From Oscillospiraceae bacterium (GTDB taxonomy: Bacteria; Bacillota_A; Clostridia; Oscillospirales; JAAYXM01), in NCBI GenBank assembly GCA_017532355.1, contig JAFXJK010000035.1, positions 1-16,197 on the forward strand: DNA of 16,197 nt. Direction: 5' to 3'. How positions within the stretch are numbered: position 1 is the first letter of the stretch; each line of letters opens with the position of its first letter. The translations under genes were made by a program, and so were the position numbers. The notes beneath the pieces are model-generated. The model was not told where the DNA came from. It did no database searches and saw nothing but the letters and a program-made list of their open reading frames with translations. Positions 14,549 through 16,197 of this stretch are shown here, in pieces.

Positions 14549-16075
14549 ATGACAAACGCACAGCTCTACACAATCATCGCTCTTTGCGCATACGCATTGG
14601 TGATGGTGCTGATCGGATGCATCAGCTACGGAAGGTCCAAAACTCTTGACGGCTTCCTCATAGGCGGAAGAAATATCGGTGCATGGGTAACCGCCTTTGC
14701 ATACGGTACTACATACTTCTCTGCGGTAGTGTTCGTCGGATACGCGGGTCAGCACGGCTGGAATATCGGTGTCGGCAGTATCTGGATAGGCATCGGTAAC
14801 GCGGTTCTCGGATGCCTTCTTTCATGGCTTTTGTTTGCAAATCGCACAAGAAAGATGACAAAGCATCTCGATGCAAAGACTATGCCTGATTACTTTGAGA
14901 AAAGATATAATTCAAGGGGTATGAAAATATTCGCGGCGGTTATAATCTTTATCTTCCTCGTTCCGTACTCTGCGGCGGTTTACAAGGGACTGGGTTCCCT
15001 TTTTAGCGCAGTGTTCCCGGGTGTCGAAACGTGGGTATGGATGCTTATCATCGCGTCGCTCACAGCTGTTTACCTTGTTGCAGGAGGATATATCGCAACT
15101 GCATATACGGACCTCGTTCAGGGTGTTATAATGATTGCTGGTGTTGTATGTCTTATCGTTGCAGTTCTCAGTCATGACACGGTCGGCGGCATTTCAGGAC
15201 TTATGGCTAACCTTGCAGCAATCCCCGGAGACGGAGCGCAGCTCACAAACATCTTCGGTGGCTCTTCTTTCAAGTTCCTGTGCTTTAACATTATGCTCAC
15301 AAGCTTCGGTACATGGGGACTTCCGCAGATGATAGGCAAGTTCTACGCAATCAAGGACACCGCCGCAATCAAGCGCGGAACAATCATATCGACAATCTTC
15401 TGCCTTATCATCGGTTGCGGTGCGTACCTCATAGGAAGTACATCACGCCTCGTCCTTGCAGGTGAGCTTCCTGCAGGCGGAATTGATGCAATCATTCCCA
15501 CAGTTCTCCTGAAGGTGCTCGGGAACGGAACTTTCGGACTTATTCTTCTCGCAATCATTATGATTCTTCTCCTCTCGGCCTCAATGTCAACGCTTCAGGC
15601 AGTCGTTCTCACCTCTGCCTCGGCTGTTGCGGTTGACCTTATCCCCTCTGTAAGAAAGAAGCAGACAAAGGCTGAGACGCAGATGATTCTTACGAGAATT
15701 CTTTGCCTTGTATTCGTAGCGTGCTCCTTTGTATTCGCAACTCAGAATATTCCGATTATCGTAAGCCTTATGTCTTTCTCGTGGGGCGTTGTTTCAGGCT
15801 GCTTCATCGGTCCGTACATCTGGGGCCTCTTCTCAAAGAAGATTACGAAAATCGGAGCATACGCAGGTATGCTCGCAGGGCTTCTCACGGTCGGTATCTC
15901 AACTCTTGTTATTACGTTTAATTCAGGTTTTGCGGCAGCTGCTGCAAAGTCTCCGGAGATGGGTGTTGCGGCAATGGCGGTTTCGCTTGTTGTCGTACCT
16001 CTTGTAAGCGCATTTACCAAGGTTCGCGACACCGAGCGCGTTGATGGAATTTTCGAGTGCTACAACAAAGATTAA
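14549..16075 (+). CDS. Sodium:solute symporter (SSS family, PutP/PanF-like), candidate tyrosine importer
   Basis: This is an inner-membrane transporter of the SSS family, which couples Na+ entry to solute uptake. I start it at 14549 (508 residues, MTNAQLYT...), 8 bases after AAGGAGG; the open frame continues upstream through the T-box terminator, which is not coding. About 12-13 hydrophobic segments are visible. Family landmarks: SKTLDGFLIGGRNIGAWV (30-47), a TM segment FSAVVFVGYAGQ (57-68), and LLSASMSTLQAVVLTSAS (341-358), which closely matches the PutP helix (AVMSTL...) that supplies Na+-binding Ser/Thr residues. GLPQMIGKFYAIKD (257-270) matches the PutP/PanF G-x-P-x-x-x-x-x-F-x-x-x-x region. 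Length is normal for the family. SSS members carry proline, pantothenate, sugars and other solutes, so sequence alone does not set the substrate. The tyrosine T-box upstream points to tyrosine or a related amino acid. It has its own promoter and terminator. Confidence 0.93.
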   Translation: MTNAQLYTIIALCAYALVMVLIGCISYGRSKTLDGFLIGGRNIGAWVTAFAYGTTYFSAVVFVGYAGQHGWNIGVGSIWIGIGNAVLGCLLSWLLFANRTRKMTKHLDAKTMPDYFEKRYNSRGMKIFAAVIIFIFLVPYSAAVYKGLGSLFSAVFPGVETWVWMLIIASLTAVYLVAGGYIATAYTDLVQGVIMIAGVVCLIVAVLSHDTVGGISGLMANLAAIPGDGAQLTNIFGGSSFKFLCFNIMLTSFGTWGLPQMIGKFYAIKDTAAIKRGTIISTIFCLIIGCGAYLIGSTSRLVLAGELPAGGIDAIIPTVLLKVLGNGTFGLILLAIIMILLLSASMSTLQAVVLTSASAVAVDLIPSVRKKQTKAETQMILTRILCLVFVACSFVFATQNIPIIVSLMSFSWGVVSGCFIGPYIWGLFSKKITKIGAYAGMLAGLLTVGISTLVITFNSGFAAAAAKSPEMGVAAMAVSLVVVPLVSAFTKVRDTERVDGIFECYNKD

Positions 16076-16083
16076 AGGTTAAG

Positions 16084-16112
16084 ATAATACCGTCGTTTGG
16101 CGGTATTATTTT
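16084..16112 (+). terminator. Terminator of the symporter gene
   Basis: An 11-base-pair stem with one G-U pair (16084-16094 with 16099-16109, core AATACCG/CGGTATT) closes a GTTT loop and is followed by T-rich sequence. It begins 8 bases after the stop. Confidence 0.88.
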
Positions 16113-16136
16113 ATTCTTTAAAAGAAATTATGGTGG

Positions 16137-16165
16137 TTGAAATGCAAGGGAAAGTATGGTAGAAT
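16137..16165 (+). promoter_or_regulatory. Promoter of a gene beyond the window end
   Basis: TTGAAA (16137-16142), 17 bases, then TAGAAT (16160-16165). A ribosome site AAGGGAG lies at 16189-16195, so a start codon is expected within about 10 bases after the window. The context resembles the leaders of paralogues 1 and 3 (GGGAGA followed by A-rich sequence), but the gene itself is not visible. Confidence 0.72.
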
Positions 16166-16197
16166 TACGTTGTAAAATAATTACAGAAAAGGGAGAA

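Noticed and set aside
14153..14755. 200-codon open frame on the minus strand
   Set aside because: It covers the T-box leader and the symporter start; the structured RNA on the + strand explains this sequence.
1..16197. CRISPR arrays, tRNA or rRNA genes, frameshifted pseudogenes
   Set aside because: I saw no regularly spaced short repeats, cloverleaf sequences or interrupted frames; all complete genes read through cleanly.

Overview
The window is bacterial and looks like Clostridia (Bacillota), probably an uncultured gut lineage near the Oscillospiraceae or Christensenellales. The evidence is a tRNA-sensing T-box leader, strong AGGAGG-type ribosome sites, TTGaca-17-TAtaAT promoters all with a 17-base spacer, and stem-plus-U-tract terminators after most genes. 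Every gene is on the + strand. I found no tRNA, rRNA, CRISPR array, transposase or prophage gene.

Layout. Positions 1-210 are the 3' end of tuf (EF-Tu), closed by a terminator. Positions 391-1602 are ftsZ with its own promoter and terminator. Positions 1775-14192 hold five tandem, full-length paralogues of about 780-817 residues. Each has an N-terminal domain like that of GH67 alpha-glucuronidases, a central region that I recognise as DUF4838-like, a helical part and a C-terminal beta-rich domain. None has a signal peptide, so they should be cytoplasmic. Paralogues 1, 2 and 3 each have their own promoter, leader and terminator. Paralogues 4 and 5 form a two-gene operon separated by 6 bases. 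Positions 14235-14511 are a complete T-box leader whose specifier reads as UAC (tyrosine). It precedes a Na+/solute symporter (SSS family, PutP/PanF-like) at 14549-16075. The window ends just after another promoter and a ribosome site for a gene outside it.

Interpretation. tuf and ftsZ are housekeeping genes flanking what looks like a locally expanded accessory array. The array is the most notable part: whole transcription units, promoter to terminator, seem to have been duplicated, and the copies then diverged in a surface loop, the linker before the last domain, and the last domain itself. A set of related cytoplasmic carbohydrate-active or carbohydrate-binding proteins with different specificities is the simplest reading, but no enzymatic activity can be proved from sequence. 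The symporter is under separate control by tRNA charging, so it is more likely an amino-acid (tyrosine) importer than the transporter feeding the array.
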